Shown here one piece after another: positions 34,201 through 41,075 of a DNA stretch of 64,000 nucleotides. Numbering within the stretch: position 1 is the stretch's first letter; each line of letters starts with the position of its first letter. The DNA comes from Rhynochetos jubatus (lineage: Eukaryota > Chordata > Aves > Eurypygiformes > Rhynochetidae), in NCBI GenBank assembly GCA_027574665.1, contig CM050658.1, forward strand, positions 19,790,317-19,854,316. The letters are read 5' to 3'. A program made the translations under genes and the position numbers. The notes below the pieces were generated by a model that worked only from the letters and a program-made list of their open reading frames with translations, did not search any database and was not told the origin of the DNA.

Positions 34201-35762
34201 ACAAAACCCAAAGTCTTTCCTGGTCTGCTAGGTTAGCACTGGACAAAGTTTTGAATTTTTCTTTTCCCTCCCCCAGTCTTGCAAATTTTTACAGTCCTTA
34301 TACAGACTTGTGTCTGTTTTGGAACTAGAGTTAGGTGTGTGAGTGTTGAAGCTTGGCCTGGCTTCTAGCCAATGACCATCTTCAGCAGCACTTCAAGGTT
34401 ACAGAGCTATTAAGTGAAACTTCAAATGTTCATTGTTCACGAGCCTGTTGTTGCCTTGCCATGAGATCCTTGATAAAAGGAGGTGTGTGTGTAAATCCAT
34501 TGCACTTCTCGTTAGCACTCCGCGAGGTGACAGATGCACTCCACGTATCTATCAGAAAGGAGTTACCGCCTCTGGAGCTGTTACCTGGCGTTCCAGACTC
34601 TAAAACCCCAGCTCTCCCGCTGCAGCGAGGCAGCACAAGTCTGCGTTTCTGACCCTTGTCTCATTCCAGGACACTACTCGCTGCACTTTGATGCCTTCCA
34701 TCACCAGCTCAGTGATGCTCCTCCGGCACTGCCCGCACGGACGTTGCGCAAGGTAAAAAGGAAGTGGCAGGAGAGCAGAGAGGGATGCAGAAGGAAAACA
34801 ATAGGTTCCTGAAGGAACACCCCTCCTCCACCCCCACCACGCAGCTTTTGAATACAGAAACACCATTTGTAACATGCTCATAACTTACACGAGACAGTCC
34901 ACTGAAAGCTCATAACCTGCTCCAGAGTTGAATTCTAGAGCAACAAGTTCCTGTAGGCCCTTCCGCTTCCCTTCTGCGCGTGATACGCTGTGATTTCAGG
35001 CACCCTGACGCTCCCCTCAACTACAGTTAACCCTTAACAGCTCCACCTGTGTTAAGCACACTGTCTGCCCCCAAGAGATAGGCCCATACAAGTGGGGGGC
35101 GTGCAGGGGGAAACCAGCGATCACTGCCCTTTTGAGCACAGATGGAACCGCGCCGTGGTTAACCTCCCTGTCAAAAGCTGAAATATGGAACAACGCAGGA
35201 TGCAGCGTTGCCTCCTTCCTCGCTTTCAACCTGGTCTTGTTTTTTCTCCCAACAGTCCCCTCTTCATCCTATTCCTGCGTCGCCCACCAGTCCGCAGTCT
35301 GGCCTAGATGGAAGTAACTCCACTTTGTCCGGCAGCGCCAGCAGTGGTGTCTCGTCCTTGAGCGAGAGTAATTTTGGACATTCTTCTGAACCACCTCCTC
35401 GCACAGACACCATGGATTCTGTCCCCAGCCAGGCCTGGAACACTGATGAAGATCTAGAGACACCCTACCTCCCTGTCAGGTACAGTCTCTCTGAGCCTGA
35501 TGTCCTAGAGTCGCTCAAATCCCAGCCCTGCCGAAGCCACTCTGCTCCATCGGGAGTCATTCCTCAGGACACCATGGACCCTCCTGCTCTACCCCCCAAA
35601 CCTTACCACTCCCGGCTGCCAAACATGGAGAACGAGGAGGGGCTGATAATTGAAGATGATGACAAACACCGCCCGCTGCATCGTAAAGTGTCGCAGCCCG
35701 TGAGCAGCGGGAAGGAAGAGCAGGCCAGGGTGGCGTGGGAGCATGGCATCAGTGAGCAGTAG
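1195..35762 (+). CDS. DOCK3: DOCK3 (dedicator of cytokinesis 3, MOCA), 3' part: 19 coding exons, C-terminal 856 residues
   Basis: DOCK3 is a neuronal guanine-nucleotide exchange factor that activates Rac1 at the membrane and promotes actin remodelling and axon growth. Exons 1195-1290, 2999-3059, 3536-3629, 4348-4496, 9823-9909, 11875-11979, 15388-15529, 16845-17011, 17411-17497, 17958-18137, 19110-19193, 20469-20585, 22074-22195, 23539-23674, 24131-24278, 29851-29969, 30562-30649, 34670-34752 and 35256-35762 join in one frame (2572 nt; the first base completes a codon from an exon left of the window). The first 12 exons (about 456 residues) encode most of the DHR-2 catalytic region, including the AAVNGG loop of the catalytic lobe. 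The last seven encode a Ser/Pro-rich tail with PxxP motifs (PPALPART, PPALPPKPY) of the kind that binds SH3 adaptors. It matches DOCK3 rather than DOCK4 by my recollection of the tail, and the MANF/RBM15B neighbours agree. No frameshift or premature stop. The N-terminal half (SH3, DHR-1) is outside the window. Confidence 0.96.
1291..2998 (+). other. DOCK3 intron
   Basis: No repeat, RNA gene or further exon recognised. There is a short TA/CA-rich run around 1868-1891. Confidence 0.6.
2999..3059 (+). CDS. DOCK3: DOCK3 exon, DCMKGDETENKKIGC...
   Basis: A 61-nt exon between acceptor ttcttag and donor gtaaag. Its first G completes the split Arg codon, followed by 20 codons (DCMKGDETENKKIGCTVNLM). 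Confidence 0.93.
3205..3370 (-). mobile_element. Old CR1 LINE fragment (CR1-Y-like), minus orientation
   Basis: The segment reads as the reverse complement of an older avian CR1 3' region: a CTCTGCCCAACTC block, then AAAGCAGGG, then TCAGGGCCTTGTCCAG, then CTACAACCTCTCTGG. It is strongly diverged, and I place it from memory of CR1 consensus wording. It lies in a short DOCK3 intron (3060-3535). Confidence 0.7.
3536..3629 (+). CDS. DOCK3: DOCK3 exon, NFYKSEINKEEMYIRYI...
   Basis: Starts in phase 0 after ttcacag and ends at donor gttagt with one base of a Glu codon. Encodes NFYKSEINKEEMYIRYIHKL through LQAENYT, the first helices of DHR-2 lobe A. Confidence 0.94.
3630..4347 (+). other. DOCK3 intron
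   Basis: About 720 bp of ordinary intron. I see no repeat or RNA gene. Confidence 0.6.
4348..4496 (+). CDS. DOCK3: DOCK3 exon, EAAFTLLLYCELLQWED...
   Basis: Acceptor ccaacag and donor gtatgc. Encodes EAAFTLLLYCELLQWED, a stretch ending in a Trp-Gln-Arg-Lys motif, and IIHYFNKGK. Ends on a codon boundary. Confidence 0.95.
4497..9822 (+). other. DOCK3 intron (5.3 kb)
   Basis: Large intron holding the CR1 copy at 7566-8085. Otherwise I see no exon, RNA gene or tandem repeat that I can support. Confidence 0.6.
7566..8085 (-). mobile_element. CR1 LINE, 5'-truncated, minus orientation
   Basis: Reverse complement of the avian CR1 3' end: it opens with the tail signal GAATCATAGAATGG, then GGTTGGAAGGGACCTTAAAG, CTGCCATGGGCAGGGACA and CCAGGTTGCTCCAAG, and runs through the region encoding the end of ORF2. 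About 520 bp remain; it is coding-dead and 5'-truncated, as is usual for target-primed reverse transcription. Confidence 0.95.
9823..9909 (+). CDS. DOCK3: DOCK3 exon, SWEFGIPLCRELAMQYE...
   Basis: 29 whole codons between acceptor tttcacag and donor gtaagt, reading SWEFGIPLCRELAMQYES and ending in LSWIR. Part of DHR-2 lobe A. Confidence 0.95.
9910..11874 (+). other. DOCK3 intron
   Basis: About 2 kb with a short TATATATA run near 10215 and an A-homopolymer around 11754-11768. The 144-codon open frame on the minus strand (10332-10766) has no family resemblance and is treated as chance. Confidence 0.6.
11875..11979 (+). CDS. DOCK3: DOCK3 exon, KMEATYYDNIMEQQRLEPE...
   Basis: 35 whole codons between cctccacag and gtaagc, reading KMEATYYDNIMEQQRLEPEF and ending FYGRKFPFFLR. 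This is the conserved PEFFRVGFYG segment of DHR-2 lobe B. Confidence 0.96.
13192..13256. repeat. CpG-rich nested inverted repeat
   Basis: Three collinear stems nest: CGCGTG (13192-13197) with CACGCG (13251-13256); ACACTG (13200-13205) with CAGTGT (13242-13247); and CGCGAG (13206-13211) with CTCGCG (13228-13233). An alternative inner stem, CTGCGCG with CGCGCAG (13203-13225), competes with the last. The surrounding 13175-13260 is a tiny CpG-dense island in AT-rich intron. Confidence 0.75.
13290..13500. promoter_or_regulatory. Putative intronic enhancer: clustered homeodomain-type sites
   Basis: Two TAATCC motifs (13303-13308 and 13313-13318) lie exactly 10 bp apart. CAATTA follows at about 13321, GATTA at 13354-13358, and further TAAT/ATTA cores continue to about 13460. 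TAATCC is the core of OTX/PITX/CRX-type (K50) homeodomain sites. The enhancer call is inference from motif density only; conservation was not tested. Confidence 0.3.
15388..15529 (+). CDS. DOCK3: DOCK3 exon, NKEYVCRGHDYERLEAF...
   Basis: Acceptor cttgcag and donor gtatcc. Reads NKEYVCRGHDYERLEAFQQR, then a HPNHPDD motif, then ILQCDAQ. The final T is the first base of a Tyr codon completed in the next exon. Confidence 0.95.
15530..16844 (+). other. DOCK3 intron
   Basis: 1.3 kb; the 138-codon open frame at 15940-16356 shows no recognisable family and no splice logic. Nothing else seen. Confidence 0.6.
16845..17011 (+). CDS. DOCK3: DOCK3 exon, YLQIYAVTPIPDNIDVLQ...
   Basis: Acceptor ttcacag, donor gtaaaa. 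Reads LQIYAVTPIPDNIDVLQMD, then VPDRIKSFYRVNN, and ends KGPKDKDNEFK. Typical DHR-2 lobe B sequence. The flanking introns 17012-17410 and 17498-17957 are short and featureless. Confidence 0.95.
17411..17497 (+). CDS. DOCK3: DOCK3 exon, SLWIERTTLTLTHSLPGIS...
   Basis: 29 whole codons between ctttgcag and gtaacg, reading SLWIERTTLTLTHSLPGISR and WFEVERREL, the conserved ER-THSLPGISRWFEV segment of DOCK family lobe B/C. Confidence 0.96.
17958..18137 (+). CDS. DOCK3: DOCK3 exon, VEVSPLENAIQVVENKNQE... with VNGG loop
   Basis: 60 whole codons; donor gtaagc. Reads VEVSPLENAIQVVENKNQEL and later LLSMCLNGVIDAAVNGGIAR. The VNGG loop corresponds to the lobe C nucleotide-sensor region of DOCK GEFs (placed by family knowledge). 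The acceptor is weak: its last 15 intron bases include an AT/TA-rich stretch rather than a continuous pyrimidine tract. Confidence 0.94.
18138..19109 (+). other. DOCK3 intron
   Basis: 970 bp, nothing recognised beyond the splice sites. Confidence 0.6.
19110..19193 (+). CDS. DOCK3: DOCK3 exon, AFFDKDYITKHPGDAEKIT...
   Basis: 28 whole codons following a pyrimidine-rich tract and cag, with donor gtactg. Reads AFFDKDYITKHPGDAEKITQ and ends LMQEQ. Continues lobe C directly after the VNGG exon. Confidence 0.95.
19194..20468 (+). other. DOCK3 intron with MIR-like fossil
   Basis: 1.3 kb carrying the SINE-like segment at about 19770-19915; nothing else recognised. Confidence 0.6.
19770..19915 (+). 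mobile_element. MIR-like SINE fossil, plus orientation
   Basis: The order ATCACTTAAC, then a T-rich CATTTCAGATTTCCC block, then CATCTGTAAAATAAAGATAA, then a GAGGATGTTTGAAGATTAAT block resembles the central and 3' portions of the MIR/CORE-SINE consensus. It is highly diverged, as expected of an amniote-age copy. Confidence 0.6.
20469..20585 (+). CDS. DOCK3: DOCK3 exon, VHVLGVGLAVHEKFVHPEM... (end of DHR-2)
   Basis: 39 whole codons between ttttaacag and gtaagc. Reads VHVLGVGLAVHEKFVHPEMR and ends FQMMRSSLYH. This is the last helix segment of the DHR-2 domain; the tail follows. Confidence 0.95.
20586..22073 (+). other. DOCK3 intron with CR1 fragment
   Basis: 1.5 kb containing the internally deleted CR1 at 21178-21388 and a small direct repeat of ACCTTCTAGA around 21533-21553. 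Confidence 0.6.
21178..21388 (+). mobile_element. CR1 LINE fragment, plus orientation, internally deleted
   Basis: Reads GTCCAGAGGAGGCCACGAAG, then CAGCCTGGAGAAGAGAAGGCT, jumps to TTGGAGCAACCTGGGCTAG, and ends in AAACCATTCTGTGATTCTGTG, the canonical CR1 3' terminus. About 280 bp present between those blocks in the other two copies are missing at around 21283. Confidence 0.93.
22074..22195 (+). CDS. DOCK3: DOCK3 exon, ELPGLDKLSPACSGTSTPR...
   Basis: Acceptor ttcgcag and donor gtaccc. Reads ELPGLDKLSPACSGTSTPR and later SHGPMSPESIKM. Begins the Ser/Pro-rich tail; SP and TP sites suggest phosphorylation (inference). Confidence 0.95.
22196..23538 (+). other. DOCK3 intron
   Basis: 1.3 kb without recognisable repeats or genes. 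Confidence 0.6.
23539..23674 (+). CDS. DOCK3: DOCK3 exon, PLNLLGSVRHSSSSLSSHTS...
   Basis: Acceptor tattccag, donor gtacag. Its first C completes a Ser codon; then PLNLLGSVRHSSSSLSSHTS and a more acidic stretch ending MYHMQ. Confidence 0.95.
23675..24130 (+). other. DOCK3 intron
   Basis: 456 bp, nothing recognised. Confidence 0.6.
24131..24278 (+). CDS. DOCK3: DOCK3 exon, LVYPNSRYQGSVTNVSVLS...
   Basis: Acceptor cctgcag, donor gtaaga. Reads LVYPNSRYQGSVTNVSVLSS and a very Ser-rich region ending SAPSSAR plus one base of Gly. Confidence 0.95.
24279..29850 (+). other. DOCK3 intron (5.6 kb), no mobile elements recognised
   Basis: The largest intron in the window. I see no CR1 here. Parts (for example 27540-27740) are AT-rich with POU/SOX-like motifs and could be conserved non-coding elements, which only alignment could show. 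Confidence 0.5.
27587..27639. promoter_or_regulatory. Possible POU/SOX-type element with inverted repeat
   Basis: An octamer-like GTTTGCAT (about 27591-27598) is followed by AACAATG, a SOX-type core, which starts a perfect 9-bp inverted repeat: CAATGAATC (27613-27621) and GATTCATTG (27631-27639). The regulatory role is inference. Confidence 0.25.
29851..29969 (+). CDS. DOCK3: DOCK3 exon, SPSLPDKYRHSREMMMLLP...
   Basis: Acceptor gtttacag, donor gtagca. Reads SPSLPDKYRHSREMMMLLPA and ends AAIMENGQ. Confidence 0.95.
29970..30561 (+). other. DOCK3 intron
   Basis: 592 bp without recognised elements. Confidence 0.6.
30562..30649 (+). CDS. DOCK3: DOCK3 exon, PPNFQRALIQQMIGPCKPC...
   Basis: Acceptor cctgtag, donor gtactc. 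Reads PPNFQRALIQQMIGPCKPCS and DPNLSVAEK, ending with one base of a Gly codon. Confidence 0.95.
30650..34669 (+). other. DOCK3 intron (4.0 kb)
   Basis: Contains a doubtful ancient CR1-like stretch at 31340-31405. Otherwise nothing recognised. Confidence 0.55.
31340..31405 (-). mobile_element. Doubtful ancient CR1/L3-like remnant
   Basis: An order of words like GAAAGACCATCGGAATG...CTGACCGACCTAATGCA...CTTTTCCCAG resembles the 3' region of old amniote CR1 lineages, but the match is short and degraded. Confidence 0.3.
34670..34752 (+). CDS. DOCK3: DOCK3 exon, HYSLHFDAFHHQLSDAPPA...
   Basis: Acceptor cattccag, donor gtaaaa. Reads HYSLHFDAFHHQLSDAPPAL and ends PARTLRK, giving a PPALPxR SH3-ligand type motif. 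Confidence 0.95.
34753..35255 (+). other. DOCK3 last intron
   Basis: 503 bp, nothing recognised. Confidence 0.6.
35256..35762 (+). CDS. DOCK3: DOCK3 last coding exon and stop codon
   Basis: Starts SPLHPIPASPTSPQSGLDG after acceptor cccaacag. Runs through a Ser-rich SGSASSGVSSLSESN segment, TDTMDSVPSQAWN, and the proline-rich PPALPPKPYHSRLP, to the stop TAG at 35760-35762 after AWEHGISEQ. The PxxP segment is the family's SH3-adaptor docking site. The last 30 or so residues diverge from my memory of mammalian DOCK3 while keeping KEEQAR-AWEHG. Confidence 0.96.
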   Translation, partial: SPLHPIPASPTSPQSGLDGSNSTLSGSASSGVSSLSESNFGHSSEPPPRTDTMDSVPSQAWNTDEDLETPYLPVRYSLSEPDVLESLKSQPCRSHSAPSGVIPQDTMDPPALPPKPYHSRLPNMENEEGLIIEDDDKHRPLHRKVSQPVSSGKEEQARVAWEHGISEQ

Positions 35763-38700
35763 GACACCTCCTGGTAAGCAGCATGCATCGTCATTCCCGG
35801 TCTGACTACACAGGAGAGAGGAGGACTCGGAGAACAGCAAACCGATTTTCTACTGCCGCAAGTTTGTGTCTGGAGCCCACAAAAGGAATTGGGCCAGCAT
35901 GGGAGGTTGCTGCTTTCCTTTTTAAGTTCTTTTTACACCTTTCCGTTATGTTTTTTAACTTTCTGTGCAGTGGACAGTTTATTCCTTCTGCAGTTTCTTA
36001 ACCGCATCATATGGCGCGCGAGCCACGGAGACGTGCAGAAGCCGAAAACCACAATCTTAAGCGGAGAGGGGAAAAAGGGGGGAATGTGGCAAGTTGCTTT
36101 TGAAACTGCTTTCCTCCCCGTTCTGAGACGCACACGAGTAGAAGCAGTTGCACTAGGGACCTATTTCTTAGCTGTACAGGAGTGAAAGCTCATTGCTGAA
36201 ATCAGGGATTCTATGAACTGTCAGGCTGGAGGGTGCATGAGCTGCAGGCAGTGGAAAGATGGCAATTCTAAGAAGAAATTGGCTCTTTTGAGAGCAGGAT
36301 TGTACATATCTGTGCAGTGATCTCCCTGCATTGGTTCATAGGTGCTGAGGCAATCTAACCAGTGCTGATGCACTGATTTCCAAGATAGCATTTCCAACAA
36401 ACTCTGCCTCCTTTGTTTTTTACGTACTGTTTGATTTCTTAACTTTTGCTTTCGCTGGCTAAACCCACCTGCTTTCCCATTGGAATCATATGCTAGTCAT
36501 CTGTGCTACAGGATGAGAGGAGGTTAGTAGCCCTTGGAGCTGCAACCTCATTGTAGGCCTTTCCCGTGCCCAACTCTGGGCAGGCTGTTGACACCAGCAT
36601 TTCTATTCCAGTTTAAAAGAAGAAAAAAACCACACAACCAAATTTTTTTCATGCCACAGCTGGCTGACGACCCAGCCAGTGAAGAAGTGGTGGCTTAAAT
36701 GCATCACACCCAGTAATCCTTGCCTCAGGGCTGAACATCACAATTCTCATCGACTTCCATCGCCCAGGAGCTGAGATTCATTCCCTCTTGATCACACAAT
36801 GCCCTCAGTCCCTCCCAAAACCTCACGGCAGCTGGTGTGCAGACAGACTCTCGGTCTCTCGCAGGAGACAGAACACACTGAGGTTCGAGAACTGCCCAGT
36901 ACATAGTGTACGCCCTAGAGTGGGGGATCTTAAAGGCAACCTGTAAAGATGAAATGTTTGGTTCCTCTTTTGCTTCTTTGGAATATATAAAGCAGCTTTA
37001 AGAGCTGCTTCTCCCTTCTGGAAGGTTGATTTCTTTTCTCCTCAGGCAGCACTACAGCCTCCCCCCCTGCTGTTTTTCTTAAATTGAGCAGCTGCAGAAA
37101 GGATTGAAGAACTTTAATTAAAAAAACAAACCAACCAACCAAAACCAAGACACAGAACTATGCAGAGGTGAAGGCAGTACAGGTCTGTGAACACAAAACA
37201 AGCCTCTTAGTCACTATTTGCTTAGTTCAGTACCTGGCAAACCAGGAAAACAATCCTGTGGGTATCCGAGCCAAGATCTGTTGCTTGAACAGAACAGTAA
37301 GAAATTTTTTATTCCCATTTTTCACTATTGTTCAAGAACGTTTCAATTAAGAGAGTATCAAATACTTAATGTTTTTAGATAAAGAAGCAATGTTCCTTCC
37401 CCCCACCATGCCCACACACATTTTAGCCCTCCTTGTAACCCTTTCCACCTGTGGCTGGCAAAGCACACCTGGGAGGATGGTAACAGACCACCCTCTTTCT
37501 TACCACTGGAAACCCTGAAGCACACTCAGGTGGGAGACTGACCTCCACCACCTGAATGAGTGTCAGGAACAGCACTCAACCCTTGCCCTAACCACTCAAG
37601 TTTCTCGTGCTACAAACAGCTTAAAGAAGCAAAAAGGGATATTCTAAATCTTTTACAGGTCACCTTTAGCACTACCTCTGGATACAGTGACTGGGCAGGC
37701 TACGTTGCTTCTGCACTCTCCTGGCGATGGCCTGTCTGTGCAAAGTCCGGACTCGGTGGTTGTATGAAGGGGCTTTTAAGGGGATTTGTTTCTTTTCTTT
37801 CTCAAGCTCTAGCCCATGCAAAACTACTAAGTTACGGATTTGTTTCTTAAATGGCCTGTTTGGCTGGAACAAAGTCTCTCTTGCTTCCTCTATTTTGTTA
37901 TTAACACAGGCTGCTTGTAATCATTATATCCTTCACAGTTAAGACAATGATGCTAAAACCTGGCCTATAGTGGACATTTCATCTCGAGCAGGAAGGAGAG
38001 TTTTCCAATACTAGGACAGTCCTAAATGCTAATGAACCAAGACGGATCTCTGGTATAGAACACATGTGTGAAAACTCAACTGAAAATTATGTTTTCGGTA
38101 AAGGTAAGTCAAGGTAATTCCTTAGAAATGAGCGCAGTATTTTTACATATGCTATTCTCCAATCTGACTGGAGATTCTTCAAATGAAGATTTTAAAAGAA
38201 CTAAGTTCAATTCCACCTCCCCTGCCCCCCCCTCCCCTTTTTTTTTTGGCAGGAAAATTAAAAGTGGCAAATGTAGTGACTTACTGAGCTTCCTTATTGC
38301 AAAAACCAGCAGGTCTTGCAAATAAAACTTTGCCAAAACAAGGCTGCAACTAACATGGAACTAAGTCCATGGAAAACCTGCCCACTGGAGCGCTAATCAG
38401 TCTTTCAAAACACAGCATCCTGCTCTGATTAGAGACGCTGTACAACGCAGTCCATTCTGGGAGCGCGACACTACTGCGTATTTGTTAGAGCTGGAAGATC
38501 AGTCAGGTTACGTATACCAATACCCAGCTTACGGCAGGGCCACGTAGAGAAGGATGGAATAAATTGCTGAATTTGCCAAATTTAGGCCTCTCTGGAGTTA
38601 AATTTCTGTTACTGTTCTGCTATCTACCAAGTATTCTGTCTCCCTTTCAGTGCTTGCCGTAAAGGGGGCAGAAGACAGGAAGACTCTAACTAACATTAAC

Positions 38701-39213
38701 CTTTTGTGAATGTTGGAACTAACACTTCTTGGAGCCAATACTCCTCTGTAGGGTGGAGTATCTTACAGCATAGTACAGCTCCAACATCAAGCTCAGTCCT
38801 GGGGTTGGTGGAAGCAACAACAGTTGTTGCGCTTGCCCAGCAGGATTTGAAGATTCCTTGTATAAACCGCAGCGACAGGATGTGTTGAACAGGAGCTGTC
38901 ATTCTGTACTTAACTCTAATTCAGACTTAATGCGTACTTGCCTTCGTTGGGTTTTCTTTGCGTGACACAACAGCATGTGCATTCCTGAGAAAATTGGTGG
39001 AATTCTGCTACGAATCTCTCCGTCGTCAGGGTACCTGCTGGCCCCACCTGAAACAAAATTGAGAAGGAACTACAGTAGTAGAAGAAAAGCAATTAAAACA
39101 ATTTCCCCGACTCCTACAATTATTTTTTTCAGTGGTTTGGGTTGGGTTTATTGCCGTGTGCAAGACTAAGAGAGAATCTTTTCTGACTTTTCCTCTATTT
39201 GCTTTTTAGCTTA

Positions 39214-39251
39214 CTTACCCTTTTTTAGGTAAGGGATATTGCATATCCCTT
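39214..39251 (+). promoter_or_regulatory. Two overlapping, competing hairpins in DOCK3 3' UTR
   Basis: CTTACC (39214-39219) can pair with GGTAAG (39228-39233). Alternatively AAGGGATAT (39231-39239) pairs perfectly with ATATCCCTT (39243-39251) around a 3-nt loop. The stems share 39231-39233, so only one can form fully. Confidence 0.5.
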
Positions 39252-39530
39252 CTGTGGGAGAATCAGCCAAAACTGGGGAGGCTGGAGAGAGCAAAAGCCT
39301 TTGGGAAACAAATTATGTGATATTTAAAATTTCCTCTGATCATGCTTCTTTGTAAATACCCCCATTTGAATGCTGTGTATTTGTACAGGAAATTGAGCAA
39401 AAAATGTATAGATTGTGATGTCTGACTGGTATTCTGCCCTGTAAATGTGTTTTTAACCTCTGGCATTCTGTGCTTATTTAAAAAAAGGCAAAAACCTCTA
39501 ACCACTTCTCTTTTGTGTATTCATGTTTAA

Positions 39531-39536
39531 AATAAA
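39531..39536 (+). terminator. DOCK3 distal poly(A) signal AATAAA
   Basis: Canonical hexamer in the A/T-rich end of the 3' UTR. An ATTAAA 210 bp further on (39746-39751) is an alternative end. Which is used is unknown. Confidence 0.5.
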
Positions 39537-41030
39537 ATGAAAACAGCTATCTTATCTATAATGGAAATCAGATTTAAAAAGGAAAAAAATAATTTGTACA
39601 AGTGTCCTAAAGGTACTTCATTGTATATATTGTGATAGCATGTTTCCAGAGCCAACAAATAAGTGGTGTGAATTTTAGATGTAAATATCTGCCGTTTGTT
39701 TGGGGTTTCTTTCCCTTACCCATTCACTCGACTGCTGTGATTGGAATTAAAGATTAATACCTGCGATTAAAACGGTACAGCTGTATGTTAATTGCTGTCC
39801 TGCCCACAGGGTTATCCTCAGGCTGCTCCAAACGTTCACGAGGAACACGGAAACAGCCATCGCTTCCCACTACTGTGTGAATGAGGAGCACGGGGGGGCA
39901 ACCGAAAGGACCCTGTGGCTGTTGTGTGTGGTGAGGGAACTGCTTCCGCGCTAGTCTCAGGTGACAGTGCACTGGTTTATTTAACGTCAGCTGCTTGAAG
40001 CGTATCCACCGGCTAGTCTAGTCAGGGCCGTAGATTTACAGACACCTGCCTGTCTCTCACAAGCTTTAATACGCTGCTTTGAGCCAGTATGTTCAAACCC
40101 CAGCTGAGTCGGCGATTACTTCCTCCGATACGTACCTCACTGCGCAGGTTGCTATCTGATGAGTGATAGCTCATCACTTTTTTTATTGCAATAGCTAAAC
40201 ATTTTGGCAGTGATTTCATTTGTTAATGTTAAGTATTTAAATACCGATCACTTTAAAAGAGCAGGTGTGAAAGAATAGTAATTAAGACATGAAGGAACAC
40301 ACGATTTGGGAATTAAGAGCTACAGCGACTTCCACATGCCAGTAACCTCAAAGATACCTGGTGTCCATGGAAGAAAATGGGTAATAAACCAGGTCGAGGT
40401 GCAGGAGACAGCAAAAGTAACCCATTTCTCCCATCCTGTCTTGACAAACCGACAAAAAAAAAAAGTCTGAAACGTGTCCCAACAGACATTTAGCAGCACA
40501 ATATAAGAATAAGCTGGCCCTGGGGTGCACACAGCCTGCCAAGCCACCCTTGTCCTTAAGTACATACCAGGTACAAACACGGAGAGACACTGTAACAAGG
40601 TACTTCAAAGCGTATCTATCTGACAAAACGTGGCTTAGCTACAGTGCTCACCCAACAGCGGAGAAACATCTGTACAAATCAGACCCTTTGAGACTGTTCC
40701 TAGCCCAGCTGGCCAAATCTCAGTTAAGCAAATACGTTTTTTTATTCAGCTAAAAAGCACTTACTAACCAAGCACAGGAGGTAAAAAGCATAACATGCCG
40801 TGTGAATCCCTCAGCTTTCAGCAAGAGTTAAGAAATTACCTACTTTCTGTGAAAACTGACACAAGTTTTCAGTGCAAGTCAAATACTTTGTTTAAGCTAA
40901 GGCCACACTCACTGGTCAGACTGAAACCTGGACACCCTGCGCAAATACCTCTCCTTAGCTAAAAAGAAAGCTTCAGCACAGCTTCAATACGTGACCGTGC
41001 GACTCGGTGTGAGGTTCGTTATAAAGCTGG

Positions 41031-41075
41031 TAAGAGGAGAAATTCCTCTTATATAGTCCTCTAGAAAGGACTATA
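41031..41075. repeat. Tandem pair of perfect hairpins
   Basis: TAAGAGGA (41031-41038) pairs with TCCTCTTA (41044-41051) around a 5-nt loop. Immediately after, TATAGTCCT (41052-41060) pairs with AGGACTATA (41067-41075) around a 6-nt loop. No base separates the two. Confidence 0.8.

Larger units (their letters stand above)
35763..39770 (+). other. DOCK3: DOCK3 3' untranslated region (about 4 kb)
   Basis: AT-rich, without coding signs or CR1, running from the stop codon to a plausible end near 39.77 kb. Poly(A) hexamers: AATAAA at 38321-38326, 38558-38563 and 39531-39536, and ATTAAA at 39746-39751. Four UGUANAUA Pumilio elements lie at 36301-36308, 39351-39358, 39622-39629 and 39680-39687. The true transcript end was not tested; several lengths are likely. 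Confidence 0.65.
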
